A stretch of 24,152 bases of DNA from Candidatus Latescibacter anaerobius SCGC AAA252-E07 (GTDB lineage: Bacteria; Latescibacterota; Latescibacteria; Latescibacterales; Latescibacteraceae), in contig AQSL01000164.1 of assembly GCA_000403035.1 (NCBI GenBank), positions 51,365 through 75,516 on the forward strand, written 5' to 3'. Made by a program: the position numbers and the translations under genes. The notes beneath the pieces were generated by a model that saw nothing but the letters and a program-made list of their open reading frames with translations, was not told the DNA's origin and made no database searches. Within the stretch, counting starts at the first letter, position 1; every line of letters starts with the position of its first letter. Positions 7,243 to 15,038 of this stretch are shown here, one piece after another.

Positions 7243-7800
7243 TTATTTCCAGGTTATCTTATATTCTGTATATGGATCATTTTTCGTTAAAGAACTCGTG
7301 ATAGTAATTGAAACATGTCTACAACCACATATTTCGATTGCTCGTTCCATCCAACCACCTATACGATATTCAATATAATTATCAAGTTCAGGGAATTTTG
7401 TTATGTAAACGACAATATTACTTTTTGAGTAATCATCTATTTCAACTTCGCTCGGTTTATAATAATTATGAATGATAGAAGTTCCTTTTTTAATTAACAC
7501 ATCCGGCGAGCATAATTTTACTAAAACTTTATATATTCCTTTCAATCCATATTCGGCACTGTATCGCCCACAATCCCATGCACCCTTCCTGCTATTATTA
7601 TAAAAAAATTCACAAATCTTAACAGTAGGATCCGATATCATTTCCTTAAGCGGATACCAGTCACTTTTATGTATAGGAGAACTATAGACTTTTTGTGCTT
7701 GAGGTGATAGTGAATTCAACCAACGGCCATAAGCTTTGTTACCAAATTTTTTAATAATAAATAGTGGTATTGAAATCATCGCCTCACCCTTGACTTGCAT
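7243..7800 (-). CDS. Orphan 185-aa protein, possibly DUF2378/TIGR02265-like
   Basis: Start ATG 7800 is preceded by a strong AGGAGGA site 6 nt away. No signal peptide; the protein is predicted soluble with mixed helix and strand. The core reads WYPLKEMISDPTVKICEFFY, then RYSAEYGLKGIYKVLVKL and IHNYYKPSEVEIDDYSKSN, ending with a beta-rich segment (YRIGGWMERAIEICGCRHV, SITITSS). From memory this order (W-P, RxSAEYxLKGIY, YYxPxEVEV, GWxERALExxGG) matches proteins annotated DUF2378 or TIGR02265 in myxobacteria, which have no known function and a fold I associate with V4R/heme-NO-type domains. The assignment is by pattern only. It is monocistronic, between the sulfatase and tRNA-Pro. Confidence 0.7.
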   Translation of the reverse strand: MQVKGEAMISIPLFIIKKFGNKAYGRWLNSLSPQAQKVYSSPIHKSDWYPLKEMISDPTVKICEFFYNNSRKGAWDCGRYSAEYGLKGIYKVLVKLCSPDVLIKKGTSIIHNYYKPSEVEIDDYSKSNIVVYITKFPELDNYIEYRIGGWMERAIEICGCRHVSITITSSLTKNDPYTEYKITWK

Positions 7801-8167
7801 TCAATAATCCTCCTATTGTAATTATGTTCGCCAAATGGAATTTAAAACGAGATTAAATTATTAATAATAATTTTTATAGAACATTAATATATATATATAT
7901 ATTATTCATTATTTCAAAACAACTTTTTTATTCATAATTTGACGAATATGCAATTTTATAAAAAAATGCAACCAGGTATACATTAATTGACCGTTATGGT
8001 GGTAAGTATAAACAAAAATATAGTACCTTATAGAAAAAGTTAAAAAAGCCTCGACAAAAAACAAGTCAAAGCTTCATTACCAACTTTAATTGATATAAGC
8101 TGATACAAATTCAAGAATGATAATGTGTCTTTTATGTCAGGAATTTATCTAATGCATTGATTTTACT
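7801..8167. other. AT-rich gap between the orphan gene and tRNA-Pro
   Basis: Extremely AT-rich, including a TA dinucleotide run around 7889-7902. It holds the likely tRNA-Pro terminator (8046-8074). I see no gene on either strand. Confidence 0.5.
8046..8074 (-). terminator. Intrinsic terminator downstream of tRNA-Pro
   Basis: On the minus strand AAGCTTTGAC and GTCGAGGCTT form a 10-bp stem with two G-U pairs and a 9-nt T-rich loop, followed by TTTTTT. It lies about 95 nt past the tRNA-Pro 3' end in the direction of transcription. Confidence 0.65.
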
Positions 8168-8244
8168 GGTCGGGGTGGAGGGATTTGAACCCCCGACATC
8201 GTGCTCCCAAAGCACGCGCGCTAGCCGGACTGCGCCACACCCCG
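8168..8244 (-). tRNA. tRNA-Pro (anticodon TGG)
   Basis: The minus strand starts CGGGGTG and ends CACCCCG-ACCA, giving a perfect 7-bp acceptor stem with encoded CCA. The anticodon arm is CGTGC-TTTGGGA-GCACG, anticodon TGG (reads CCA). The T arm is CGGGG-GTTCAAATC-CC... with the standard TTCAAAT loop. 77 nt in all. Confidence 0.95.
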
Positions 8245-8828
8245 ATTAAAAAACCCAATTTATTAATTTTTATTAGATTAGTCAAGTTTAATTCGTCTCC
8301 TGGCATTCCCCCCTTTTTTTTAAAGCCCTTCAGGTCGAAATTTTGCTGGAAATAATCTCTTTTCCGAATACGAAGTGGTTTATATCGTCGTTTACGTGCA
8401 CGTTCCAGAGTCCGGGCTACTGCGGCGGTTATCATATAGTATGGATAGCCGGGTATATCGCTTAAACGTTTACGGGGCAATTGGTTAGAAAGCACCAAGA
8501 ATTTTTTTAAAAGGTTTTCAGGTAATCATGCGCAGAATGACGCAGCAAGCATAATTATAACTCCCATATTCCTGATATTTGTTACCTTAAACCATCTCTG
8601 TGAAGCCTGAGAAAACGGATTGTCTGACCCCTGACAACAAACTCCTTGTCCTTGTTTATGATACTTTACAACCATTTTAAAATCGGATTGGGGGTGGCCG
8701 CCAGAAAAAGTTAAATAACCTTCACTACCGCTTTTACCTCGCAAAATAATAAATGTTATTTCATATACTCCAGATGCGATGAAACAGGAGTAGGTCAATG
8801 AAAAAATGGATAATATCAATCGAATATC
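8245..8828. other. Gap with two doubtful minus-strand open frames
   Basis: Two frames look somewhat protein-like but cannot be supported. One, from TTG 8498 (PRKRLSDIPGYPYYMITAAV, then a very basic ARTLERARKRRYKPLRIRKR segment), runs on into tRNA-Pro, so it is either truncated by the tRNA or spurious. The other ends at 8526 (…GSDNPFSQASQRW, FKVTNIRNMGVIIMLAASF) and begins inside the promoter and start region of the plus-strand SIS gene. Either may be a remnant of a lost element. Neither has a credible start and ribosome binding site. Confidence 0.4.
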
Positions 8829-8858
8829 TTGACTTGTATACTGCCGAATATCTATATT
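8829..8858 (+). promoter_or_regulatory. Sigma70-type promoter of the SIS gene pair
   Basis: TTGACT (8829-8834), an 18-nt spacer and TATATT (8853-8858). The boxes lie 27-56 nt upstream of the ATG at 8885, with AAGGAGG (8874-8880) in between. The same box sequences recur in front of tRNA-Lys. Confidence 0.55.
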
Positions 8859-8884
8859 ATACCTGTTTGTAAAAAGGAGGTTGC

Positions 8885-9487
8885 ATGTCAGCATCGCAGT
8901 ATATTGATATTGTCGAAAGTAAAATCGGAACAATTTTAAACCAGATCGAAACCATTACAAAAGCCGGAGATATGATAGCCGGCGCTGTTCTTGGTGGAAA
9001 CAGGGTATTTGTTATTGACAGTTACCGGATAATTGAAACAGAGATAATAAACAGATCATCAGGCCTGGCGCTCTTCAGATCATTCAACTCCGGTATTGAT
9101 ACTTTCAGTCAGGGTGATGTTCTTCTATTATCCGCATTCCACCCTGATAACGAAACCGATCTGAACACTTTGAATCGAGCACATTCCTCCGGAACTCTGG
9201 TCATAACCGTTTCCCCCGAAGGAAAACTCTCTGAAAATGCAGATATTGCCCTGTTAAATTCCGATGATCCGGGTAACGGTGTTATTACCATCCCCTATTC
9301 AACCCGTCATTTATGTCCCATCAGCGGAACAATCAATGCTGCATTTGCATGGGCGATCGCAGCGGAAACCACTTCCTCAATCATGAATTCGGGTGAAAAA
9401 CCCACCGTGTATTACGGCGAATATCTGAAAGACGGAGCAGAGAAATTGTCTCAGGCAAGAAACAGATTTTTATTGCTTGGATATTAA
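8885..9487 (+). CDS. SIS-domain-like protein (cytoplasmic member of a pair)
   Basis: 200 aa, no signal peptide. The N-terminal helix (YIDIVESKIGTILNQIETIT) followed by a strand (GNRVFVIDSYR) and a later LVITVSPEGKLSENADIALL segment fit the sugar-isomerase (SIS) alpha/beta fold, which binds phosphosugars in isomerases and regulators. The C-terminus keeps the GTINAAFAWAIAAE helix typical of SIS proteins. The usual GxGxS phosphosugar loop is not obvious (LGGNRVFVID in its place), so catalytic activity is uncertain. Start ATG 8885 has AAGGAGG 4 nt upstream. The next gene begins 11 nt after this stop and appears to be a diverged relative, so the two probably form an operon. Confidence 0.65.
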   Translation: MSASQYIDIVESKIGTILNQIETITKAGDMIAGAVLGGNRVFVIDSYRIIETEIINRSSGLALFRSFNSGIDTFSQGDVLLLSAFHPDNETDLNTLNRAHSSGTLVITVSPEGKLSENADIALLNSDDPGNGVITIPYSTRHLCPISGTINAAFAWAIAAETTSSIMNSGEKPTVYYGEYLKDGAEKLSQARNRFLLLGY

Positions 9488-9498
9488 GCGGAGAAACT

Positions 9499-10212
9499 AT
9501 GAACAATAATTTTACATATAACCGTTCAGTATCAGAATCGCAAAAGCATACAAGAAGGGATTTTATACGTTCTATGCCTCTTGCCGGACTCGGTGTTTTC
9601 GGCATCGGGTATTTTATTCAATCCTGCGCTGAAAAGGGAATCACTCCTACAAATGAACTTACGAAACATTACATCGAAGGTATGCAGGAAATTATAAAAA
9701 CGGTTAAAGAACGTGAACTTGACAACATTAAGCAAGCTTCAGCGCTTGTTGTTAACACAAGACTTCTCGGCCATGATACCTACGCCTCACTCAAGGGGGG
9801 AATGTTTCCCTATGAAATTGATAACAACAGACCGGGAAGCCCTCATATCTTCACATTTGATACCATTCATAACGCCTCGAAAGGGGATGTTATTTTAACG
9901 AATGATCCTGGTATTGTTCGCGGATTTTCCGAACGAATGGTAAAAATTATCGGGATTACATCACCATCGGTACTCAACAAAGATACTCCTTCCGGAACCC
10001 TTGAAAACATGGGAACTTTTCGTATCGAGGATTTTTCGGATATTGTTATACACTGTCATGTGCCCTATACTGATGGAATTTTACATGTTGAGGGTATCGA
10101 TATTCCTATCTGTCCTGTTTCAGGAATCATACATTCTATCATATACTATTCACTTGCAGCTGAAATTGTCACAAGTCTTGCCGAGAGTGGCATTTATCCG
10201 AAAATCAGTTGA
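9499..10212 (+). CDS. Tat-signal SIS-domain-like protein
   Basis: 237 aa. TRRDFI at 18-23 and a hydrophobic stretch ending YFIQSC (C43) form a Tat signal with a possible lipobox, so the product is predicted to be exported and perhaps lipid-anchored. The mature part begins with a SIS-like helix (HYIEGMQEIIKTVKERELDN), then a strand pair (SALVVNTRLLGHDTY), a threonine/asparagine-rich middle (KGDVILTNDPGIVRGFSERM) and a VKIIGITSPS strand. Near the end, CPVSGIIHSIIYYSLAAEI parallels CPISGTINAAFAWAIAAE of the preceding gene, indicating relatedness. An exported SIS protein is unusual because the substrates are normally cytoplasmic sugar phosphates. The start ATG 9499 has GCGGAG 7 nt upstream. Confidence 0.7.
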   Translation: MNNNFTYNRSVSESQKHTRRDFIRSMPLAGLGVFGIGYFIQSCAEKGITPTNELTKHYIEGMQEIIKTVKERELDNIKQASALVVNTRLLGHDTYASLKGGMFPYEIDNNRPGSPHIFTFDTIHNASKGDVILTNDPGIVRGFSERMVKIIGITSPSVLNKDTPSGTLENMGTFRIEDFSDIVIHCHVPYTDGILHVEGIDIPICPVSGIIHSIIYYSLAAEIVTSLAESGIYPKIS

Positions 10213-10738
10213 AAATTCGAAAATTTGACTCATACCACCCCGTCATCTGTTTCTGATATTAATAAACGGAAAGCTCCTGAGCTAAATATGCCTCCTAAAA
10301 GTCTGGTGAAAAACCCTTTCATTTTGGGTAATGAGCTGTCAAGGGACGGCCAATAAAGAGAATAAAAATAAATAATGAAAATTTATTACCTGTGATAAGC
10401 TAATGATAAATAATATGTTTTATGAATGGCCGGCTTGTCTTGCCCTTGACAGCAACACAGCCATATATTTCATAAAGGGGTGCGTGAAAAGACTTTTTCA
10501 CCGCCCTCCTAAGGACCATTAACAAACGAGAATAGACTGGTTTTTTCGGCATAATCGCTTTACGTGCTTTTTTTCGTTTTTTTATAGGAACTTGAAAAAA
10601 GAAATATATCGATATGTGAAACCATAATGAGCGCTTTACATAAAATCTTTCATACATTTTTTTGTGTTTATATCAGAGTGTGTTGTAAAATATATAAAAG
10701 TTCTGTTTCTATGGCTGTATCCATGAAAAAAGTAACAA
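10213..10738. other. Gap containing repeat copy 4
   Basis: Most is the palindromic repeat at 10296-10512. The remainder (10513-10738) has several T-runs (for example 10540-10580) and no gene I can support. The minus-strand frame starting near 10657 reads lysine-rich sequence straight into the repeat and is treated as spurious. Confidence 0.5.
10296..10512 (-). repeat. Palindromic dispersed repeat, copy 4 (full length, inverted)
   Basis: Read on the minus strand it starts TTAGGAGGGCGGTGAAAAAG, continues TCTTTTCACGCACCCC and ATGAAATATATGGCTGTG, and ends GGGTTTTTCACCAGACTTTTAG. The inner pair TGCTGTCAAGGGCAAGACAAG against CCCTTGACAGC is conserved. Its length (about 217 bp) matches copy 1 while the middle is different, AT-rich sequence. 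CTCCTAA occurs at both outer edges (10292-10298 and 10506-10512), a possible short target duplication or chance. Confidence 0.85.
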
Positions 10739-11551
10739 ATGAAACCAATTTTGTTTCTTTACACACTATATATTTTAATACTATTCCCGGGTAATACGAC
10801 TGCTGCCGACATTACTGTTTTCCAGCTTAAACCAATGAAAGAAACAGTTTTATTACTTGGAGGTTTAACAATTCAACAGGTGGGCGATCAATGTATATCA
10901 CGGACGGATGGACCCAACCTTAATTCACTTGACAAAAGTGACCTTTCAGCTATCGACCAATTCGCATGCAAGTATTATTCAAAAAAATTGAGTCATATAA
11001 GCGATACTACAAAAGATGCTATAACAGCGCTGATGTTTCTTGAAACCGTAACGCTTCTGCGAAAAATTCACAAAGAAAACATACAAGCTTTTATCACCGA
11101 TTTGATTCTATATATTGAATCGGAATCAATGATAATTGGTATGACGAAATGCTCGAAAGGATTAGCGAAACGGCCCCGTCCCTATGCATATAATACCAAT
11201 CTTCCAAGAGAAAAGCGCGAAGGGAAGAATGCCTCCTTGTCTTTTTGGTCAGGCCACGCCTCACTTGCCTTTTCAACTGCAGTATTTACCGGTTATGTTT
11301 TTCAAAACCGTCATCCCGGCTCGCCCTTCATTATACCGGTGTGGATATGCGGGATATCCTGTGCCACTGCGACAAGCATACTTCGTGTCCGGTCCGGGAA
11401 TCATTTCCCTACCGATGTTCTTGCCGGAGCGGCAGTGGGTGCTTTCACAGGATGGTTAATTCCTCGAATGCATCGGGAAAATAATCATTCGTTTTCATTT
11501 TATATTGATTTAAATGGTGAGAATCGTCTTGGTGTAAACTTTTTCTTTTAA
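10739..11551 (+). CDS. Exported PAP2-family phosphatase
   Basis: 270 aa with an N-terminal signal peptide (hydrophobic 3-17, cleavage near TTAA-D at 20-24). The three PAP2 (type 2 phosphatidic acid phosphatase) motifs are present: K140-x6-R147-P148 (KGLAKRPRP), SGH 171-173 with the acid/base H173, and R216-x5-H222-x3-D226 (RVRSGNHFPTD). Such enzymes remove phosphate from lipid phosphates or undecaprenyl pyrophosphate at the membrane or in the periplasm. Two or three hydrophobic segments (about 172-190, 196-216, 227-243) would hold the motifs on the periplasmic side. The C-terminus (FSFYIDLNGENRLGVNFFF) alternates polar and apolar residues and ends in Phe. The ribosome binding site is weak. 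The mutarotase-like gene follows by 24 nt. Confidence 0.85.
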   Translation: MKPILFLYTLYILILFPGNTTAADITVFQLKPMKETVLLLGGLTIQQVGDQCISRTDGPNLNSLDKSDLSAIDQFACKYYSKKLSHISDTTKDAITALMFLETVTLLRKIHKENIQAFITDLILYIESESMIIGMTKCSKGLAKRPRPYAYNTNLPREKREGKNASLSFWSGHASLAFSTAVFTGYVFQNRHPGSPFIIPVWICGISCATATSILRVRSGNHFPTDVLAGAAVGAFTGWLIPRMHRENNHSFSFYIDLNGENRLGVNFFF

Positions 11552-11575
11552 AACACACATCATAGGAGACCTGAA

Positions 11576-12589
11576 ATGAATAAGTATCAAAAGGCGTTCG
11601 CCGTGCTCTGTTTCCTCATTTTTTATTCTTTTTCTCTGTATGGTGATGAAAAGAATGACATTCTTCATGTATATCCGAATGCCGTTATCACCAACGATAT
11701 AATTGAAACCTCGATATTTCTTCCCGATGCCCGGAAAGGTTTCTACCGCAGTTCACGATATGAGTGGTCAGGTATGAACTGGCAGCTTACCTACAAAGGG
11801 CATACCTATTTCATGCTGAGAAAGAACCAAAATCCTCATGATCCGGAAATTACAGGTCATGGGGCGAGTCTTGCCGAGGAATTCAGCATAGGCACAAACG
11901 TCCACATTCCCCAGAGATTTAGCTTGGCACAACCCGGTGAAACCTTTATGAAAATCGGTGTTGGGAATCTCATAAAGCCTGCTGACGACAAACCTTACCA
12001 CTTTAGTAATCCGTACCGAATTGATGATTCCGGTACCTGGCAGGTATCGCACGGCAAGAACTGGATCGAATTCACTCATGAATTGACTGATCCGTACGGT
12101 TATGCATATCTCTATGTGAAACGAATGGAACTCACCCGGGGCAAACCGGAACTTGTTATCTCTCACTCTCTTAAAAATACCGGAACCAAAACCTTATTGG
12201 CCGATCAATACTGCCATAACTTTTTTTCGATTGATTACAATACCATCGGCGATGCTTATGAAATCGATCTCTTTTTCCCGGCAAAATTCAAAAATGACCT
12301 GAATCCGAACGCCGTTATAAAAGATAATAAAATCATTATCTTGAAGGACCTGGAACAGGGAAATTTCTCGGTTATGGAGGGATATAACCGTTCCGTCTCT
12401 CACAATCACTGTATCATACGAAATACCGCTACAAAAGCCGGGGTTGATATAAAAGGGGATTTCCCCCTTTCGGGCTTTAACTTCTATGCGGATACAAGTG
12501 CGATAAGCCCGGAATTTTTTGTCGGCATTTCAATTGAACCGGATGAAACCCAAAAATGGAGCCGAACCTATACTTTTTTCGAAGAATGA
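11576..12589 (+). CDS. Exported galactose-mutarotase-like protein
   Basis: 337 aa with a signal peptide (hydrophobic 8-21, cleavage near YG-DE). The rest is beta-rich, with features of the galactose mutarotase/aldose epimerase beta-sandwich: an early conserved GHGASLAEEFSI segment, a RMELTRGKPELVISHSLKN strand pair, then ADQYCHNFFSIDYN, where the His and the aromatic cluster occupy the usual active-site position. Aldose epimerases interconvert alpha and beta sugar anomers; exported relatives are often uncharacterised carbohydrate-binding proteins. The start has GGAG 9 nt upstream. It probably shares a transcript with the PAP2 gene. Substrate unknown. Confidence 0.7.
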   Translation: MNKYQKAFAVLCFLIFYSFSLYGDEKNDILHVYPNAVITNDIIETSIFLPDARKGFYRSSRYEWSGMNWQLTYKGHTYFMLRKNQNPHDPEITGHGASLAEEFSIGTNVHIPQRFSLAQPGETFMKIGVGNLIKPADDKPYHFSNPYRIDDSGTWQVSHGKNWIEFTHELTDPYGYAYLYVKRMELTRGKPELVISHSLKNTGTKTLLADQYCHNFFSIDYNTIGDAYEIDLFFPAKFKNDLNPNAVIKDNKIIILKDLEQGNFSVMEGYNRSVSHNHCIIRNTATKAGVDIKGDFPLSGFNFYADTSAISPEFFVGISIEPDETQKWSRTYTFFEE

Positions 12590-12687
12590 AACGGCTGAAT
12601 GGCTCCTCTCCGTTTAAAAATGTGCGATCAATTTTCAGCTCCATCTTCTCAAAAATAACGTGTTAGGTTTCATCAAATGGTGAATAT

Positions 12688-13791
12688 TTATACGTAACGG
12701 TTACTCCTTGAATCATCACTATAACCAGGAGCCCACTGACGAAGGAATTTATACTGTTCGGGCAGCAGATTATTCTCAACAATCCTGGTTCTTTTTCGAA
12801 GTTTTTCCAGAAGTGTTTCCTCTTCCGGTGTCATTGCTGGATTGTAATATGTTGCAATATTTTCATAGACATGGTCAAGGTTATACATACCGTTTAATGT
12901 CGTATCGGGATTTAATCCTGAATGAATAACATATTTAAGGGCAGCGCTTCCAAAACTTATTTCGCCGGTTTCATCAAGCTCTCTTGCTGCAGTGATGAAC
13001 GATCGAATCAGATGATCTGACCCCATCGGTTTCATGACAACGATACCCACACCCTTTTCGCGAAGCTTTTTGACCATCGGGTCGAAATTTACCCCACTTC
13101 GGCCATCCCATATAACATTATGGTAAAAATTGTAGGGAAAGATAACATAATCAAACGGGTATGTTTCATATACCGTCAGTATTTGGGGGATTTCTTCCTT
13201 AAAATGTATCGGCGTGCCAACCGCGCGGATATATCCTTTTTCTTTTAACTTAAAGAGACTTTCCCAGTGATTCCAGTACCTGTTTTCCGGAGTAGAAGCA
13301 GATATACGGGCCATATCGATATAGTCTCTACCCAAAAGTCTGAGGGTACGTTCAAATTCCTGCTCAACAGTACGGCCATCATAAGAATCAAAGAATATCG
13401 ATATAACCACATCATTAATAAACGGCGCGAGATGACGTCCCATTGGTTCATACTGGAATATATTCCATTGTTTTTCATAAATATCAAAGAAATTAATTCC
13501 TAAATCATATGCCTCACGTATCATTACCTGGCGCTCTTTCTCGTAGGGAAGCAGCGGTTGACTTATATGTGAACCGAAGGCAAATTTTGAAACCTTGATC
13601 CCGGTGGTGCCTAATTCGCCATATGGCATCGTTCCACCGGTCGGTTTCGGTTTTGTAACCTCAAATGATAAATCTGAAAAATCAGGGAGCTTTTGTGCAA
13701 GCTTGTATTTCGGCCGCAACGCCGAGCATCCAGTAGTTCCCAATGCTACTGTACCGAGAGTACTTTTTGTTAAAAAACAACGACGTTTCAT
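12688..13791 (-). CDS. Aldo/keto-reductase-fold lipoprotein with degenerate active site
   Basis: 367 aa, starting at ATG 13791 (the TTG just upstream is not needed). The N-terminus KRRCFLTKSTLG then ALGTTGC gives a Tat-like signal with a lipobox (C22), so it is probably exported and lipid-anchored. The fold is AKR: YGELGTTGIKVSKFAFGS at 57-74, LGINFFD 97-103, RLLGRDYID 151-159 and LKEKGYIRAVGT. The catalytic tetrad is mostly missing. D103 remains, but the Tyr five residues on is Q108, the Lys expected after VVIxx is F133, and the His expected after DYIDMxxx is S164. It is last in a minus-strand run after ThuA-like and CBM9/PKD genes, 62 nt behind the latter. A binding rather than redox role is inferred. 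Confidence 0.85.
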   Translation of the reverse strand: MKRRCFLTKSTLGTVALGTTGCSALRPKYKLAQKLPDFSDLSFEVTKPKPTGGTMPYGELGTTGIKVSKFAFGSHISQPLLPYEKERQVMIREAYDLGINFFDIYEKQWNIFQYEPMGRHLAPFINDVVISIFFDSYDGRTVEQEFERTLRLLGRDYIDMARISASTPENRYWNHWESLFKLKEKGYIRAVGTPIHFKEEIPQILTVYETYPFDYVIFPYNFYHNVIWDGRSGVNFDPMVKKLREKGVGIVVMKPMGSDHLIRSFITAARELDETGEISFGSAALKYVIHSGLNPDTTLNGMYNLDHVYENIATYYNPAMTPEEETLLEKLRKRTRIVENNLLPEQYKFLRQWAPGYSDDSRSNRYV

Positions 13792-13853
13792 CAAGATATC
13801 TTTCTTCTAAGAGTATTAATAGTATATAATTAGCTACAATATGTATTTAAAGA

Positions 13854-14924
13854 CTATTCTATCGCCAATCCTTCAAATTTCAGATGACGGGCGGTTCCGG
13901 CCGTGCCCTTGACAATGAGAGATACGTTGTATATACCCGGCTCAGCGAAGGTGTGAATGGGGTACTGCTCGGTCGAGGTAGTACCGTCATTGAAATCCCA
14001 CAGCCAAGAGTCCACCTCGCCATAGGTCTCGTCGATGAACGCCACCATTCGCCGGTTCTCGTCGACTATCGTAAAGCGCCATGAACATTCTAACGCTTTA
14101 TGAAATCGTTCTTCCAGGGGCATAAGTTTGAACGGACAGAAATAGCTGGCATCACTGGTCATCCTGCCCACAGGTGCGAGAGTCCAGTGACTTTCACGGC
14201 GATTGTTGCCTTCATGCTCCAGCACCGCCCATCCCAGGCCGATAAGCTCGTTCTCCACCAGTTTGGATTCCACTGCCCGCGCGGGACCGTCGCTTGCTGC
14301 ATAATCGTAGCAGGTGATGTAAAATTCAAAGACCATCCGCCCTGATTCGCCCTGCTTAAAATCATAGTTGTAGGTCCAGTTTGCATAGGGGAAATAGCTT
14401 ATCCAGTCGTTGCCGCCCCAGACGAACGCCCAGTGTTTGCCGCCCGGGGGAACATTGAAATGATAGTTCTGGGCATGCACACCGTGAAAAGACTTGTAGA
14501 GCTTTATCTTGTCCATCCATTCCGTTTCCGGGTGCAAATGAGTGGTAAACGGCCCGCCGGAAAGGTCGGCATCCACAACAACCTCGAAAATATCACTTTC
14601 ATTTCCCGCGAAGTCCCAGACATCGTCCCAGGCCTCGTAGAGGAAGTACAACCTGTTCAAACCCTTAACCCAGCCGATTCTAACACGGATATCCAGGTCA
14701 TTTGGATCGTATTTCACTTCCTGCCTGCTGGTGTTATTGAGCAGCTCGGTGCCATATACATATTCCTCACCGACAATATCCCAGTCGCTCATGTCACCAT
14801 CTATACGAGGAATCATGTCTCGGGAAAATTGAAATATCTTAAAGTCCTTGTCCATGTTCTCGAGGGATGCCGCTAATTGTACGCCAAAAATAAGTGCGAT
14901 GATGATGAAAACTAAATTCTTCAT
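13854..14924 (-). CDS. Secreted CBM9-like/PKD domain protein
   Basis: 356 aa with a signal peptide (hydrophobic 4-19, cleavage near LAAS). Residues from about 39 (PRIDGDMSDWDIV) to about 240 resemble the family 9 carbohydrate-binding/DOMON-like beta-sandwich: the IDGxxxDW opening, the RVRIGWVKGLNRLYFLYEA strand pair and a DIFEVVVDADLSGG metal-site-like strand. The C-terminal 80 residues are a PKD domain (SWLWDFNDGTTSTEQYP, HTFAEPGIYNVSLIVKG), a beta module common in extracellular polysaccharide-binding proteins. No catalytic domain is seen. The start has AAGGAG 8 nt upstream. It sits between the ThuA-like gene (114 nt) and the AKR-like gene (62 nt), and the three may be one transcript. Confidence 0.8.
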   Translation of the reverse strand: MKNLVFIIIALIFGVQLAASLENMDKDFKIFQFSRDMIPRIDGDMSDWDIVGEEYVYGTELLNNTSRQEVKYDPNDLDIRVRIGWVKGLNRLYFLYEAWDDVWDFAGNESDIFEVVVDADLSGGPFTTHLHPETEWMDKIKLYKSFHGVHAQNYHFNVPPGGKHWAFVWGGNDWISYFPYANWTYNYDFKQGESGRMVFEFYITCYDYAASDGPARAVESKLVENELIGLGWAVLEHEGNNRRESHWTLAPVGRMTSDASYFCPFKLMPLEERFHKALECSWRFTIVDENRRMVAFIDETYGEVDSWLWDFNDGTTSTEQYPIHTFAEPGIYNVSLIVKGTAGTARHLKFEGLAIE

Positions 14925-15038
14925 GGATTCAACTCCTTTTCCTTGATTCGTGACTGTTTGATGTAAATTATTTTACTATTCTGTATATTTCGTCAAAGCC
15001 TATTGTATTTCAACGGGATTCTTGCTCTGGTTAAACTA

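Noticed and set aside
8163..8498. 111-aa minus-strand frame ending past tRNA-Pro
   Set aside because: Its last third is the tRNA-Pro gene read in frame, and the start is TTG without a ribosome binding site. A truncated remnant upstream of the tRNA is possible but unsupported.
8526..8933. 135-aa minus-strand frame
   Set aside because: It starts inside the SIS gene and crosses its promoter. The end looks somewhat protein-like, but I found no valid start with a ribosome binding site.
10400..10657. 85-aa minus-strand frame with a lysine-rich stretch
   Set aside because: Its second half is repeat copy 4. The basic stretch comes from T-rich DNA read on the opposite strand.
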